Virus record (IMG/VR): IMGVR_UViG_3300032224_000835
Coordinates: 1 to 28,252 of that record
Length of the DNA stretch: 28,252 nt
Strand: one strand, 5' to 3'
DNA from: a virus
Shown: piece after piece, positions 21,281 to 28,252 of the stretch
Layout of the letters: each line of letters begins with the position of its first letter
How positions within the stretch are numbered: the first letter of the stretch is position 1
Translations under genes and position numbers: made by a program
The notes under the pieces: model-generated
Seen by the model: only the letters and a program-made list of their open reading frames with translations
What the model was told of the DNA's origin: nothing
Databases searched by the model: none

Positions 21281-21540
21281 TATCCGATCCTCAACGCGGT
21301 AATAACCACGGTGCCAGAAGATGAAACGCCATACAGCGCGTCCCCTGCGGTAAGGCTGAGTCTCTGTGGTCCTGCATTTTTGTCAATGAACAGTCCGTTC
21401 GCGGTAGATACGTCAGAGCCACCGATGTAGGCGCTGCTATTGCCGGGGATGTGCACGATCACGGCGCAACCGTCGCTGTCCGCTTGGACAATCAGCGCCG
21501 CCGTGCTAGTCAGGCTTACTTGCGTGCTCGTAATCGCCAT
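21280..21540 (-). CDS. beta-rich small virion protein, possible capsid decoration
   Basis: An 86-residue protein of short strands: VSLTSTAALIVQADSDGCAV, VHIPGNSSAYIGGSDVST, PQRLSLTAGDALYGVSSSG. AAAGGGG precedes the ATG. Placed after the capsid gene and the 59-residue frame, a common place for decoration or head-fibre proteins. Family not recognised with certainty. Confidence 0.6.
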   Translation of the reverse strand: MAITSTQVSLTSTAALIVQADSDGCAVIVHIPGNSSAYIGGSDVSTANGLFIDKNAGPQRLSLTAGDALYGVSSSGTVVITALRIG

Positions 21541-21685
21541 TCTTCCCCTTTTCCCTCCATTTGACGGTCGTTCGCTTGATAGTAGCCGTCTCCACCCAAG
21601 TTTTGATCCAAGTTCGCTCTATGAGGCTGGGAGGTGCCTCTGCGTTGATTCTAGCGAGTGACTTGAGGCGCTTCATCCAGTCCAT
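21506..21685 (-). CDS. 59-residue basic small protein
   Basis: ATG at 21685 with GAGGAG 4 nt upstream opens a frame of 59 codons (MDWMKRLKSLARINAEAPPS at the start; many Lys, Arg and Trp) ending in TAG at 21506-21508, with a 35-nt overlap with the decoration-like gene. It fills most of an otherwise empty stretch of about 210 nt downstream of the capsid hairpin. The SD and codon use support it; no family recognised. Confidence 0.5.
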   Translation of the reverse strand: MDWMKRLKSLARINAEAPPSLIERTWIKTWVETATIKRTTVKWREKGKNGDYEHASKPD

Positions 21686-21705
21686 TGCGCTCCTCTCGTG
21701 GTATT

Positions 21706-21731
21706 GGGGGCTGGGCCGAAGCCCAGCCCCC
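21706..21731 (-). terminator. 11-bp UUCG-tetraloop hairpin after the capsid gene
   Basis: GGGGGCTGGGC (21706-21716) pairs perfectly with 21721-21731; the minus-strand loop is C(UUCG)G, one of the most stable RNA loops known. It starts 22 nt after the capsid stop codon. No T-tract follows. It may stop part of the transcripts or protect the capsid mRNA from 3' decay, giving more capsid protein than the genes after it. Confidence 0.7.
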
Positions 21732-21753
21732 GCAACCTAGCGACTAGTTCCGA

Positions 21754-22905
21754 TTAGGAAGCAGCGCCGCCCTTGAACGTCTTGACCGCGCTTGCCTCGA
21801 TAAGGCCAGTCACGCCGCGCACCTGAATGCGGTACGTCACAAGCCCGTAGTTGAAGGCGAAGTCAGCGCTTGAAGCGATGTCAACACCACCAACGAGGAC
21901 CGTCTTGATCGCGCCGAGGTCGCCGAAGGCAACGTTCAGTGCGTTCGCGGCCGAGTCAGCCAAGGCTGCTGAATAAACCGGGAAACCGAGAACTGTGTCT
22001 GGCTTGCTCAGGTCGCCTGGAATGAAGATCGGTCGGTTCTGTGAGTCGAGCAGCTTGATGATTCCACCAAGGGTGGCGTCGTTCATCAAGAATCCGCGCT
22101 TTGGCGCGCGGCGATACTGCTGCTTGACCGAGTACACAAGGTCAACAAGGTTGGCGTACGTCGGTGAATACACCGTCGTTGCACCAGTCACGCCGATTGT
22201 CGCCGCAGCCGCAACAGCGGTGCCTGCAACTGCGCCGTGAGCGATACCAACTTCCTGACCAGCCTTCTCAGCAACGAAGCCTGAGATGTCGAACGCTGCA
22301 TCGTTGATCAACTCGCCGCTGATCTGGAGCAGTGTCGCGTACTTGACTGGAGTGAGCGCGAGGTTGGACAGCGTTCCGTCCGACTCGCCAATTGCGCCGG
22401 CTTCAGAAACTGAACCCGCCGTTCCAAGCGCCGTAACGCGTGGAAGAAGGATCTGATTTCCTGTTGAAGCACGGATGATGTCAACAACGTCTGGATTGAG
22501 GAAAGGGTTCACCTGTCCTGCAATGACGTTGACCATTCCTGCGACCGAGACTGGATTGCCAAGTCCAGTGGACTTAACAACGTCGCGGTACTCAAAGTTT
22601 CGCTCTCCACCTTCGCGTCCAAGTCGGCGAAGTTCGGCCGCGTCATCCGCAGTCTCGTTCGTCTTTGGCGCTACAGCGGCGGCGTACTCCGCGCGAACTG
22701 CGTCAGCGGCACTGCGTGCCTCTGCTGCATCTCGCTCTGACTTGATGGCGGCAGCGATCTGCCCGGCTTCGGTTGTGAGGGCCTCGAATCGTGCCTGTGC
22801 CTCACCCTCAAGCGCTTCGCCCTTCTCAGCCTGAGCCGAGACAAGAGCGGACGCATCGGTAAGCAGAGCAGCACGCTTCTCAGCAAGCTTCTTAATGTCT
22901 GCCAT
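21754..22905 (-). CDS. major capsid protein, HK97 fold
   Basis: A 383-residue protein. Residues 1-95 are an Ala/Glu-rich coiled coil (IKKLAEKRAALLTDASALVS), the delta or scaffold domain of HK97 capsids, which the protease of the next gene upstream would remove, probably near residues 95-105. The body has the HK97 marks LGREGGERNFEYRDVVKS, VNVIAGQVNPFLNPDVVDII, RRAPKRGFLMNDATLGGIIK and FGDLGAIKTVLVGG. AAGGAG 7 nt before ATG, with an A/T-rich leader. Cleavage point is inferred. Confidence 0.9.
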   Translation of the reverse strand: MADIKKLAEKRAALLTDASALVSAQAEKGEALEGEAQARFEALTTEAGQIAAAIKSERDAAEARSAADAVRAEYAAAVAPKTNETADDAAELRRLGREGGERNFEYRDVVKSTGLGNPVSVAGMVNVIAGQVNPFLNPDVVDIIRASTGNQILLPRVTALGTAGSVSEAGAIGESDGTLSNLALTPVKYATLLQISGELINDAAFDISGFVAEKAGQEVGIAHGAVAGTAVAAAATIGVTGATTVYSPTYANLVDLVYSVKQQYRRAPKRGFLMNDATLGGIIKLLDSQNRPIFIPGDLSKPDTVLGFPVYSAALADSAANALNVAFGDLGAIKTVLVGGVDIASSADFAFNYGLVTYRIQVRGVTGLIEASAVKTFKGGAAS

Positions 22906-23013
22906 TTCGGTACTCCTTATTCTTGCTATTGGTTTTGTTTCAACACTCGGATCGCTAGCGGGATACCAGAACGCGGGCTTGCGTACGAAGCGCAGCGGGA
23001 CGTCGGCTCGTGA
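22906..23013 (-). other. gap between protease and capsid genes
   Basis: 108 nt without a gene. The 40 nt next to the capsid ATG are rich in A on the minus strand (AACAAAACCAATAGCAAGAA), unlike the rest, which would leave the SD unpaired. TTGAAA occurs 17 nt before ATAAGG, which is weak as a promoter and overlaps the SD. No clear terminator was seen. Confidence 0.4.
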
Positions 23014-25011
23014 CTAGATTTCCTCGTTGATCATCGCAGATAGGCGAAGTTGTGCCGCTGCAATCGTCGGGTCAATGCCACGCTTTGTGGATTTGGTTCC
23101 CAACTTGATGCGTACGGCGTCAATCACCGCAGTCTGCTCTTCTGTAAGTTCGCGCGCCGCGCCAATGTTCGCCAGCGCAGCGGCGAGCGTGTCGCCATCT
23201 ACGCCAAGTGACTTGCGCGCAACCTTGCGAACGGCAGCCAGTCCAGTAGTCGCAGGGTATGCGGCGCGCTGTCCTGGGCTGAGGATGGAGGCTTCAATCA
23301 GGTTAACTTCGGCAAGCGTTCGCTCTTCGCCGTTCCAGGAGTCGCCGCCCTTTGGAACGGTAAAGCCGAACGACATTCCAGAAGATGCGGATTCGTGCGT
23401 CAGCATCGAGATCACCTTCGCGGCGTCTGGATCTGACGGGTCAAGTTTCGCTTCTACGCGAAGCCCCTTGGCGTCTTCGCTCAACTTCAGGCGGCCGCTC
23501 GCGGTCGTTGCAAGCGCGCGTGTCTCATCGTGTCCGAAGAGGAATGCGACGACTTTCTGTCCAGCCGCTGCGCGCGACAGGCTGCGCTTAAACGCGCCCG
23601 GCTTAATGAACTCAGTGAACGGCAGCCCAGCCGAAGGTGAATCAAAGAGCGCGGCGTACCCGCTGAAGGTGCGCTGACCATCGGCACTCTCTGTCACCGT
23701 GAAGTCGCCCATCTCGGCTGCTCGCGTCTCAATGTCCTTGAACTGCGAGCGAGCTGGAGCGTCAGAAGTTGTGTCGTGCGGCTGCGCTTCAGCCATCGGC
23801 TCGGCGGCTTCCTCATCAACCTCGGCGCGGACAACGATCGTATCGGTCCAGCCGAGCACTGCTTCGCAGGAGTCATCAACCGTTGGATCTACGCCATAGA
23901 GGAGCGCGAATACTGCCCAAGGAGACGGCCACGAAGGATCAGTCTTGTCTTCAGCGGACGGAATGCCCTCCCACTTCTCGCGGTTGATCAGGATCATCCG
24001 CTCGATCTCGCCGACTTCCTCAACTTCAATCTGTCCTGATGCGAGCGCCTGACCGTGTTCAAAGTCGCTCGCGGTGACATCAGCGCCGCCGATACCGGTG
24101 TTGTACAGCTCGACGCCTGCTGCTGCAGCCATCTGGATGTACGCAGGCACGGCAACAACGTCACCCTGCAGAGCGCGTGGCTCAACTTCTTTCACGTTTG
24201 ATCTCTCCGCATTAGCGAGTGTGGTAATCACTCTGTTCGCCCATCCTATCACCTGATCAGCGCTGCTTTCGCTTGTCGGATCTACGCCCCATAGCAGCGC
24301 TGCAACTGCGCCTGGCCCTGGATAGTCGGCATTATTGGCGTCGTTATTCTGTGGCACGTTTTCCCAGTCAACACGGTGGCGCGAAATCCAGGCGCTCATT
24401 CGAATCACCTTGTCTTGTGTGACGTTGCCAGCAACAAGTTGCGTGGCTTCTTGAATCGTTTGTGGCTTCAGCCCAGCGCCGGCACGCCCCTGCTTCTCAT
24501 ACGCCAGTCCCTTGACCGCTGCAGCCTTGATGTAGACGGGAACGTCTATCGCGGGGACTGCTCGACTTGGCATTGCAGGATCAGCGAAGGTGGAATGACC
24601 CTCTTCCTGAAGGTGCTGTTCTGGCGTCACCGCGCGAAGCCCCAATGACTTCGCCATTGCGATCACCTCTGGATCGTTGTCAATTGCGTAGTCAATGCCA
24701 TCTGGATTGGATGCAGACTGAATGCCGTATTGCTTAATGAGCGCTTCGTATTTCGCCTTCTTAAAGGCGAGTCCGACGTTTGGTCCCTTGCCTGCCCCAG
24801 CGAAGTCATTGAGATGAATCTGATCGTATTGAATCTTGTTATCGGAGAGCCACTTCTTTGTTTCGTCAAGTCGGCTTACTGGACGCGCGGATACGACGAT
24901 GAACTTCGTTCCCTCCTGCGCTGCATCCTCCTGGACGTACTGCACCATCTTTGCATTTGGCGTATTGCCTGAAGTTGTCAGGGTGCCGTCAATGTCAATG
25001 ATCTCGTACAT
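23014..25011 (-). CDS. HAD phosphatase - duplicated helical domain - HK97 prohead protease fusion
   Basis: A 665-residue protein, about three times the length of a usual prohead protease. Residues 1-140 are a HAD phosphatase with motif I DIDGT (D6, D8), motif II VVSARP (S41), a Lys-rich motif III area and motif IV AIDNDPE (D111, D113); it resembles the phosphatase part of polynucleotide kinases. Residues about 157-266 and 288-396 are two copies of one helical unit (VPxYIxxAA ... GVDPT). Residues about 425-600 are the S78-type protease with H494, S547 (GMSFGF) and E573 as likely triad. The tail 605-665 is helical. The ATG follows the portal stop directly. Confidence 0.88.
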   Translation of the reverse strand: MYEIIDIDGTLTTSGNTPNAKMVQYVQEDAAQEGTKFIVVSARPVSRLDETKKWLSDNKIQYDQIHLNDFAGAGKGPNVGLAFKKAKYEALIKQYGIQSASNPDGIDYAIDNDPEVIAMAKSLGLRAVTPEQHLQEEGHSTFADPAMPSRAVPAIDVPVYIKAAAVKGLAYEKQGRAGAGLKPQTIQEATQLVAGNVTQDKVIRMSAWISRHRVDWENVPQNNDANNADYPGPGAVAALLWGVDPTSESSADQVIGWANRVITTLANAERSNVKEVEPRALQGDVVAVPAYIQMAAAAGVELYNTGIGGADVTASDFEHGQALASGQIEVEEVGEIERMILINREKWEGIPSAEDKTDPSWPSPWAVFALLYGVDPTVDDSCEAVLGWTDTIVVRAEVDEEAAEPMAEAQPHDTTSDAPARSQFKDIETRAAEMGDFTVTESADGQRTFSGYAALFDSPSAGLPFTEFIKPGAFKRSLSRAAAGQKVVAFLFGHDETRALATTASGRLKLSEDAKGLRVEAKLDPSDPDAAKVISMLTHESASSGMSFGFTVPKGGDSWNGEERTLAEVNLIEASILSPGQRAAYPATTGLAAVRKVARKSLGVDGDTLAAALANIGAARELTEEQTAVIDAVRIKLGTKSTKRGIDPTIAAAQLRLSAMINEEI

Positions 25012-26223
25012 CTACTGTCCGCTCCCTTGCGTTGGCGGCTGACCGATCAGCCCAAGGTTAAGTGGCTGACGGAAATTGTCCCCGCCTGAACCGATTGGCG
25101 CTCGGTCTTCTAGTTGCCTGATTTCGTTCACCGAAAGCCAGCCATTGTTCAGCGCGACTGCATAGGCATCGTATCGCTCTTTCGTTGTTGCACGGAGCAG
25201 TGCATCAAGATTGAACTTGATAAAGGTGGTGTTGCCAACAACAAGGCGCTGAAGCGCCGATTCAAGTCGAGCAATCAATGGCCCAAGACCCAAAACTAAC
25301 CAGGCTTGCCCAAGTGACTCCGCGCTGTTATATGACGTGTTGCCGCCTGGATACTGAAGGTATTGAAGCGGGACGCCGTAGATGCGCGCAATGGATTCAA
25401 CGCCCCAGTGCATTGTGTCAACCAATGCAAGGTCCGCTGGCTTGAAGCTCATCGTCGTAAAGTCCGCGCCGCCGGTGAGCACTGCAACACGATGCATCTT
25501 GTCCACGCCTTCGTGCTTGCGCCCAAATGATGCGCGCAGAGACTCAGCCTGATCAGCGGTCAGTTCGCCGGGGACCTTGATAATCCCTGAAGGCGAGGCC
25601 CCTTGCTCAAAAAACTTGGCTCCAAAAAGTTGCGTTGCTGATGCGAGTCCGAGCGTCACGCGATGATGCTCAACTGGGGACAGTCCGCGAAGATCCTCGG
25701 TAATTGGTCCCTGCAACGTGATGTGAACGATCTCGTCGGTTCCGAATACTCCAGTCCCTTGATCGCTCTTGATGTGATATTCCGGCGTTCCGTCAGCCAG
25801 CACCTTGATAGAAACTTTGCGAGGATCAAGCACTCGACATTCACGAACGACGCCAGTGGCGTCGCGCATCGTCAAGATGAATGTGTTGCCGTCAAGTAGC
25901 AGTGACGTAACCATCTTGTGACGGAAGTCAAAGCCCGTGAAGTTTGGATTGTTTGGAATCGGCGTGTCCATCCAGAGCGGTCGGGTGACAGGTCGGCGCG
26001 ATCCATCGGAGCGGATGTAGGCGCCCCACGGAAGAGAGGCAACGGTGTCTGCATACAACTTGATTATTGCGAACAGCGGTGCGATGTCAAGCGCATTGTC
26101 TTGGTTGATTGCAACGCCGGCGTACTTGTTGGTGCCATCGCGCCACCAGTCGTTTCCCCATCCTCCACCAATTGCGCGTTTCTCCTCAACCTCTCGGCCA
26201 AGGATTCGGTCAATGATTCCCAT
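25012..26223 (-). CDS. portal protein, HK97 family
   Basis: A 403-residue portal. Typical parts in order: APLFAIIKLYADTVASLPWGAY, a strand-rich wing with HKMVTSLLLDGNTFILTMRD, DEIVHITLQGPITEDLRGLSP, the helix-rich stem, and the WLSVNEIRQLEDRAPIGSGGD near the end. Twelve copies form the ring through which DNA enters the head. SD GGGAG before the ATG, 9 nt after the large terminase stop. Usual family length. Confidence 0.92.
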   Translation of the reverse strand: MGIIDRILGREVEEKRAIGGGWGNDWWRDGTNKYAGVAINQDNALDIAPLFAIIKLYADTVASLPWGAYIRSDGSRRPVTRPLWMDTPIPNNPNFTGFDFRHKMVTSLLLDGNTFILTMRDATGVVRECRVLDPRKVSIKVLADGTPEYHIKSDQGTGVFGTDEIVHITLQGPITEDLRGLSPVEHHRVTLGLASATQLFGAKFFEQGASPSGIIKVPGELTADQAESLRASFGRKHEGVDKMHRVAVLTGGADFTTMSFKPADLALVDTMHWGVESIARIYGVPLQYLQYPGGNTSYNSAESLGQAWLVLGLGPLIARLESALQRLVVGNTTFIKFNLDALLRATTKERYDAYAVALNNGWLSVNEIRQLEDRAPIGSGGDNFRQPLNLGLIGQPPTQGSGQ

Positions 26224-26232
26224 TCGTTCTCC

Positions 26233-27855
26233 CTACAACTCCAGGTACTCAACCTTGGCGCGCGCCTTCGGCGCGGGTGCGTTGCCAAGTGTACCCGCTC
26301 GGCTGTGTGCCATTAACGCAGCGACCAAAAGGTCAATGCGCTTAAGTGAAGTCTTGGACTCTTTCCGAATCATAAGCCCATTGCGGCTGTAATACGGTGT
26401 GGCATTTGCAGCGTGTCTGGCAAGGCTCGGATCGCCGTTATGCTTGACCCGCCTGTTGACGACCGCGTCGTAAAACGCTGCTGTCGCAGGCACCATTCGG
26501 CTTGGCGTCTGAGGGAACTCGACCACAGGCAACCCCACCTGCTGCCACGCCTCCATTGAGCGCTGCCATCGGAACGGGTCACAAACGATTTCTCGAACCG
26601 TGTAGCTGGAACAGATGTCCAGCATCTTGGCTTCCACCTCTTCCACCGGCACGCGCCAGTTGAGTTCTGCATCGAGCGGCCGCTCCCAGTGCCCCAGCAC
26701 GAAGAATGCCTTATCGCTCACGCGGCAGGCAACGATGGCAGTGGAGTCGTTGCTGAACGAACCGTCGAATCCCAGTACGACTTCATCCTCCTTGTTGAGC
26801 GCGATTTGATCATCCTTGCAGGCGTCCCACGTCCCAGTTGGCAGGAATGCTTGTGAACTGCTCACCCACTGATTGAGTCGCTTCGTCCTGAACTCCTGCT
26901 CTGGCGTGCGTTTCTTCGCGCTCTGCAAGTCTTCAATGCTCAAGATTGCAGGGTCGCTCATCAGTCCTGGATTCGCTTCGCTCCACTTCGTATCGTCGCC
27001 GTAGGCATCATCGGCGGCTTCCCACCACGCCATCCCAAGGGTCGTGTCATCGTTCTCACCCGTGATTCGGCGACGCGCCAGTTGGTAGAGCGTGTACGCG
27101 ATGGAATCTCCACCCGTTGAGTCAACGCGCGGACCAGCCGTGGTGATAGCGACGAACAACGGCGACTTTCGCGCGCCCATTGAGAGCGAGAGGACGTCAA
27201 ATAGTTCGCGGCTCGGCCAGGCTGCCAACTCATCGGCGATCACCAGAGAAGCGCTCAAGCCCTCCTTGGTGAATGCTTCAGAAGAGAGCGCCTTGTAGAC
27301 GGTGCCAGTCCCCTTGAACTCCATCGCATCCCTAAACACCTTGATCTGGCTGCCAAGTTCTGGACTCATCTCAACGGCGCGGCGCGCGTGGCTCATTACT
27401 AGTTTGGCCTGATCGCGATCAGCGGCGGCTGAATAGATTTCGCCGCCCTTGTCGCCGTAAAGTCCGAAGAAGAGCGGCAACGTCGATGCAAGCGCCGTCT
27501 TGCCGTTCTTGCGCGCAATTCCAGTCAGAAAGAATCGGTGCGTGAAGGTGTCATCCTCCTTGCGAGCCAGCATCCTGCGGAGCAGGCGACGCTGCCATTG
27601 GCGAAACACGAGCGGCTCGCCCGAAGCGCCAGCGATGGAATCCTTGGCGATGGGCACGAGCTCCTCGGCGAAGTCTGAGACGATGTCCCCAAGGCTGCGG
27701 CTGAGGTCAGCCGGAGCGACTGGAGTCAGCCAGCGCGGTGGCCAGCCTTCGCCGCCAGCCGCTCGCGGTATTTGTCCACCTTGCTCTGGCTCTCGACCAT
27801 TGCGATCCCCAGCTTCGCTCGGTCCGCTGGAGTCAATCCGAGATGATTCATCCAC
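26233..27855 (-). CDS. terminase large subunit
   Basis: A 540-residue terminase of the Terminase_1 kind. ATPase: Walker A TGIARKNGKT at about 111-120 and Walker B LVIADE with D208-E209. Nuclease: D364 in VLGFDGSFSND, D426 in VCDPFRW and D508 in KRIDLLVAALMAH. The ATG at 27855 has AGGAGAG 13 nt upstream and overlaps terS by 130 nt; the first 40 residues are polar and may not be translated, but there is no other ATG before residue 95, so the start is uncertain. The type pairs with P27-family small subunits. Confidence 0.92.
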   Translation of the reverse strand: MDESSRIDSSGPSEAGDRNGREPEQGGQIPRAAGGEGWPPRWLTPVAPADLSRSLGDIVSDFAEELVPIAKDSIAGASGEPLVFRQWQRRLLRRMLARKEDDTFTHRFFLTGIARKNGKTALASTLPLFFGLYGDKGGEIYSAAADRDQAKLVMSHARRAVEMSPELGSQIKVFRDAMEFKGTGTVYKALSSEAFTKEGLSASLVIADELAAWPSRELFDVLSLSMGARKSPLFVAITTAGPRVDSTGGDSIAYTLYQLARRRITGENDDTTLGMAWWEAADDAYGDDTKWSEANPGLMSDPAILSIEDLQSAKKRTPEQEFRTKRLNQWVSSSQAFLPTGTWDACKDDQIALNKEDEVVLGFDGSFSNDSTAIVACRVSDKAFFVLGHWERPLDAELNWRVPVEEVEAKMLDICSSYTVREIVCDPFRWQRSMEAWQQVGLPVVEFPQTPSRMVPATAAFYDAVVNRRVKHNGDPSLARHAANATPYYSRNGLMIRKESKTSLKRIDLLVAALMAHSRAGTLGNAPAPKARAKVEYLEL

Positions 27856-28214
27856 TTGCGAATACTCTCCTCTGCACTGTGTCTCATCCCCATTGCAGGA
27901 TGAGCATACGCGTAACCTTTATCCGTGTACAACACTGGTCCATCAACGCTGATCCGCGCCTCCAGGTTAGCCAGCAGCTCGATGTCCTTTACCAGCATCG
28001 TGAGAGCATCTCGATCGCTCACCGCGATCCACGCCCCGGCGTATTGAACGATTCGCTGCCAAGCATCCGTGGCGATCGGCCCTAATCCGTCTGGAACGCC
28101 CAGCTCAGAAGCTCTGGGAAGGCTGTTGGCGATCTGTACGACCACGGCACGACTAGGCTTCAGCGTCCCACGCTTCGCCTTGATCTCGTTAGGCACACGG
28201 GCAGGGCCACTCAT
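27726..28214 (-). CDS. terminase small subunit, P27 family
   Basis: A 162-residue DNA-recognition subunit with the P27-type pattern: VPNEIKAKRGTLKPSR at the start, DGLGPIATDAWQRIVQYAG, DRDALTMLVKDIELLANL, then HPAMGMRHSAEESIRKWMNHLGLTPADRAKLG. It selects the phage DNA end for packaging by the large subunit. ATG after AGGGGG. First gene seen on the minus strand at the right edge of the window. Confidence 0.88.
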   Translation of the reverse strand: MSGPARVPNEIKAKRGTLKPSRAVVVQIANSLPRASELGVPDGLGPIATDAWQRIVQYAGAWIAVSDRDALTMLVKDIELLANLEARISVDGPVLYTDKGYAYAHPAMGMRHSAEESIRKWMNHLGLTPADRAKLGIAMVESQSKVDKYRERLAAKAGHRAG

Positions 28215-28252
28215 AGTCCCCCTAGCCTAACCTGTCCGCGCACGCACGGCAC
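28215..28252 (-). other. leader of the small terminase gene, cut by window edge
   Basis: 38 nt that hold AGGGGG just before the terS ATG and, further up, TTAGGCT, which could include a -10-like TAGGCT. Too little remains to place a -35 box or packaging site. Confidence 0.3.

Noticed and set aside
9750-21731. Similar arms (CCCAGCCC core) in the hairpins at 9750-9779 and 21706-21731 as ends of a mobile element
   Set aside because: Arm order differs, the enclosed region is a normal run of tail, lysis and early genes, and no transposase or target duplication is present.
22906-23013. Strong promoter or terminator between protease and capsid genes
   Set aside because: TTGAAA has no good -10 partner clear of the SD, and the only hairpin there has about 4 bp.
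23027-23677. Plus-strand frame of 216 codons opposite the prohead protease
   Set aside because: It is antisense to a protease with all catalytic motifs, is rich in Arg, Ser and Ala without a recognisable motif, and fits the codon bias shadow of the coding strand.
1-28252. tRNA genes, CRISPR arrays, insertion sequences, integrase or immunity repressor
   Set aside because: None seen on either strand; gaps are too short and lack the needed structures or motifs.

Overview
The window is a large part of a tailed double-stranded DNA phage genome of siphovirus type with an HK97-fold capsid. Every supported gene lies on the minus strand, so transcription runs from the right end (about 28.2 kb) to the left. 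Marks of a phage are the gene order terminase, portal, protease, capsid, connectors, tail tube, tail chaperones, tape measure, tail tip, fibre, lysis, DNA metabolism; the very short gene spacing; and the many small genes. No integrase, immunity repressor, tRNA, CRISPR array or insertion sequence was seen. No DNA polymerase, primase or helicase is present either, so replication either relies on the host or is encoded beyond the left edge, where a gene is cut. The host is not stated by the sequence. An r1t-like holin, a C39-like peptidase endolysin and promoters of the form TTGAC(R)-N17/18-(T/C)AG(R)NT would fit a Gram-positive, possibly actinobacterial, host; this is inference.

Right half, about 28.2 to 12.3 kb, in transcription order: small and large terminase; portal; a 665-residue HAD phosphatase / duplicated helical repeat / prohead protease fusion; major capsid protein followed by a very stable UUCG-loop hairpin; a 59-residue small gene; a beta-rich decoration-like protein; connector and tail-terminator-like proteins; an Ala-rich small protein; tail tube protein; a tail chaperone pair joined by a C CCC CCT minus-1 frameshift site; an HK97 gp10-like protein; a short tape measure protein; a tail-tip protein with repeated beta inserts; a polyglycine-rich fibre; and a small fibre-associated protein.

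Lysis, 12.3 to 11.3 kb: XhlA-like membrane protein, C39-like cysteine peptidase (endolysin) and r1t-like holin.

Left half, 11.3 kb to 0: a TTGACA promoter opens a short operon (HTH protein, metallophosphoesterase, zinc-ribbon protein). It closes with two GC-rich hairpins, and a second promoter with an internal palindrome starts a long operon. In that operon almost every gene junction is a 1-nt or 4-nt stop/start overlap, often with GTG as start. It carries a recombination set (YqaJ-type exonuclease, Rad52-like annealing protein, endonuclease VII, two PD-(D/E)XK-like proteins), a winged-helix protein, a dNMP kinase, zinc-ribbon and membrane microproteins, a secreted RlpA-like protein and a methyltransferase. 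After a hairpin-rich gap follow a SprT-like metalloprotein, an HNH endonuclease and a GT4 glycosyltransferase.

The observations most worth follow-up are the three-part protease fusion, the frameshift site, the three UUCG hairpins placed just after stop codons, and several genes of 28 to 59 codons that simple length cut-offs miss.
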